Assembly: GCA_023424015.1 (NCBI GenBank)
Contig: JAFAEM010000019.1
Location: 1-15,015 of the forward strand
Direction of reading: 5' to 3'
DNA from: Bacteroidota bacterium
Lineage (GTDB): Bacteria; Bacteroidota; Bacteroidia; Chitinophagales; Chitinophagaceae
DNA length: 15,015 bases
Positions 13,937-15,015 of this stretch are shown here, in pieces (the first letter of the stretch is position 1; the number at the start of each line of letters is the position of its first letter). The notes beneath the pieces were generated by a model. It searched no databases. It was not told the origin of the DNA and worked only from the letters and a program-made list of their open reading frames with translations. The translations under genes were made by a program, and so were the position numbers.

Positions 13937-15015
13937 ATGAACAAAAGTAGTTTTTTTTCCGGACAGCCGATCTTCACTCAGCTGCTGCAGTATCTTCCAA
14001 AATCTGAAGTGGTAAGCCTGGCCAGGAAGTATAAAACTGACCGGTATTACAAGAAGTTTACGACACATTCCCACCTGATTTCGATGTTATATGCCTGTTT
14101 TGAGCATTGCTTGTCATTGCGGGAAGTGGTGACAGGTATGCAGGCCTGTGAGGGCAAGCTTCAGTCTCTTCATTTGAATGCACTTCCGGCGCGGAGCACC
14201 CTGTCAGAGGCCAATCAATACCGGAGTTATGAAGTTTTTGAAGCGATTTATTACCATTTGTTTGACCGTTACCGCCAGTTTTTGGCGGACAGCCGAATGA
14301 AAAAGGACCGGCTGTCCCGCCGGCTTATTCTTATTGACTCTACTACGATCAGTCTTTTTCAGGAGATATTAAAGAATGCGGGGCCTTCTAAAAGTAACGG
14401 CAAAAGAAAAGGAGGTATTAAGGTTCATATGACAGTCAGGGCAAGCGAGGATGTGGCAAGTCTGGTTCGCTTAACACCGGCAGCTCATAATGATGCATTG
14501 TTCTTAAGAGATCTGCATATCTGCAAAGGATCAATCGTTGTAATGGACCGCGGTTATAATGGTTTTGACAAGTTGGTGGAATGGAGTAAGACAGGAGTGT
14601 GGTGGGTTACCCGGCTGCGCAGTAATACTTACTACGAGGTCATAAAGGACAATGCAATCGAACATAGTGACAAGGAGTTGGGGGTGTTAGAGGATAAACA
14701 CATTGTGATGGGAGCTCCCGGAAAACGTATTCCTAAAGTAAAATCCCGGCTTGTACGGTTTTACGATAGTGAAACCAGGAAAGATTTGGTTTTTATTACC
14801 AACAACTTTAAATGGCCTGCAGCTAAAGTCGCCGCCATCTACAAACGACGGTGGCAGATTGAACTACTCTTTAAACGCTTAAAGCAGAACACACCTCTTC
14901 AGTACTTTTTGGGGGATAACCCCAATGCCATCAAAATCCAGATTTTTTGCGCCCTTATAGCAGATTTGCTTTTAAAAATGGCTACTGCCAAAATCAAGAG
15001 AGCCTGGTCACATTC
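13937..15015 (+). CDS. IS4-family transposase with N-terminal DUF4372, 3' end outside window
   Basis: The reading frame opens at ATG 13937 and stays open for 359 codons to the window edge. It catalyses cut-and-paste DNA transposition. Residues 5-75 match the DUF4372 domain found at the N-terminus of these enzymes (FFSGQPIFTQLLQYLP, THSHLISMLYACFEHCLSLREV). The DDE core is visible: Asp134 in LILIDSTTI, Asp204 in VVMDRGYNGF, and Glu309 in the exact IS4 signature Y-x2-R-x3-E-x6-K (Tyr302, Arg305, Glu309, Lys316). Members are about 380-400 residues, so only a short tail is probably missing. There is no frameshift. The first codons (FFSGQ) also encode an inverted copy of the terminal CTGTCCGG. Expression is probably kept low by the terminator in the leader. 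Confidence 0.93.
   Translation, partial: MNKSSFFSGQPIFTQLLQYLPKSEVVSLARKYKTDRYYKKFTTHSHLISMLYACFEHCLSLREVVTGMQACEGKLQSLHLNALPARSTLSEANQYRSYEVFEAIYYHLFDRYRQFLADSRMKKDRLSRRLILIDSTTISLFQEILKNAGPSKSNGKRKGGIKVHMTVRASEDVASLVRLTPAAHNDALFLRDLHICKGSIVVMDRGYNGFDKLVEWSKTGVWWVTRLRSNTYYEVIKDNAIEHSDKELGVLEDKHIVMGAPGKRIPKVKSRLVRFYDSETRKDLVFITNNFKWPAAKVAAIYKRRWQIELLFKRLKQNTPLQYFLGDNPNAIKIQIFCALIADLLLKMATAKIKRAWSH

Larger units (their letters stand above)
13844..15015 (+). mobile_element. IS4-type insertion sequence, left part (runs off the window)
   Basis: The element appears to begin at ACTGTCCGGGAAAAGCAG (13844-13861), the candidate left terminal repeat, followed by a leader with a terminator hairpin and one transposase gene. 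The exact end and any target duplication cannot be set because the right end is outside the window. The transposase gene is intact as far as it can be read, so the copy may be active. Confidence 0.75.

Noticed and set aside
13951..13958. Run of eight T near the transposase start as a possible frameshift site
   Set aside because: The frame stays open with all catalytic motifs in phase, and the run is better explained as part of the inverted terminal-like sequence.

Overview
The window looks like chromosomal DNA from a Bacteroidota bacterium, most likely of the Chitinophagaceae type (inferred). The signs are relaxed lipoprotein signals (Cys followed by Ser-Pro or Ser-Lys-Asp), little use of Shine-Dalgarno sites, a TAnnTTTG-like promoter element, a DUF6515-type Gly/Tyr-rich secreted protein, a Crp/Fnr regulator of the short Bacteroidota type, and many intergenic arrays built from 7-bp and roughly 9-bp words. 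No tRNA, rRNA or CRISPR array was seen.

Layout. Positions 1-298 hold a degenerate repeat array rich in ATTCGTG words. Next come a PhnA/YjdM zinc-ribbon protein (+), a secreted protein made of five exact 23-residue repeats (-), and an unrecognised helical protein (+). Positions 2626-3174 are a 549-bp non-coding block: four copies of a 123-137 bp unit made of GAGCNNN heptads in inverted arms, bounded by a 9-bp inverted repeat. Its right edge supplies the stop codon of a PAS/HisKA_3 sensor kinase (-) whose ATPase domain is missing or degenerate. Divergent from the kinase are a Crp/Fnr regulator and a YiaAB membrane protein (+), with a perfect FNR-like palindrome between them.

From 5.3 to 10.4 kb there is a second heptad array (GATGCTG/GATACTG), then a META-domain lipoprotein (-), a small unknown protein (+), a PEGA-like lipoprotein (-), a complete GH78 alpha-L-rhamnosidase (-), a GC-rich hairpin with a 17-bp tandem repeat, and another lipoprotein (-). 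From 10.6 to 13.7 kb come urocanate hydratase (hutU, -) preceded by a single-domain response regulator (-), a clear intrinsic terminator, and the DUF6515-like protein (-). The right end enters an IS4-type insertion sequence: left end, entry terminator and an open transposase with a DDE/YREK signature that runs off the window. The IS abuts a third heptad array.

The genes do not form one pathway. The tightest functional link is the regulator, its probable operator and yiaAB. The rhamnosidase and hutU are catabolic enzymes without their usual partners in view. The most unusual content is non-coding: heptad repeat families whose copies differ by whole 7-bp steps. I see no clear new defence or conflict system.
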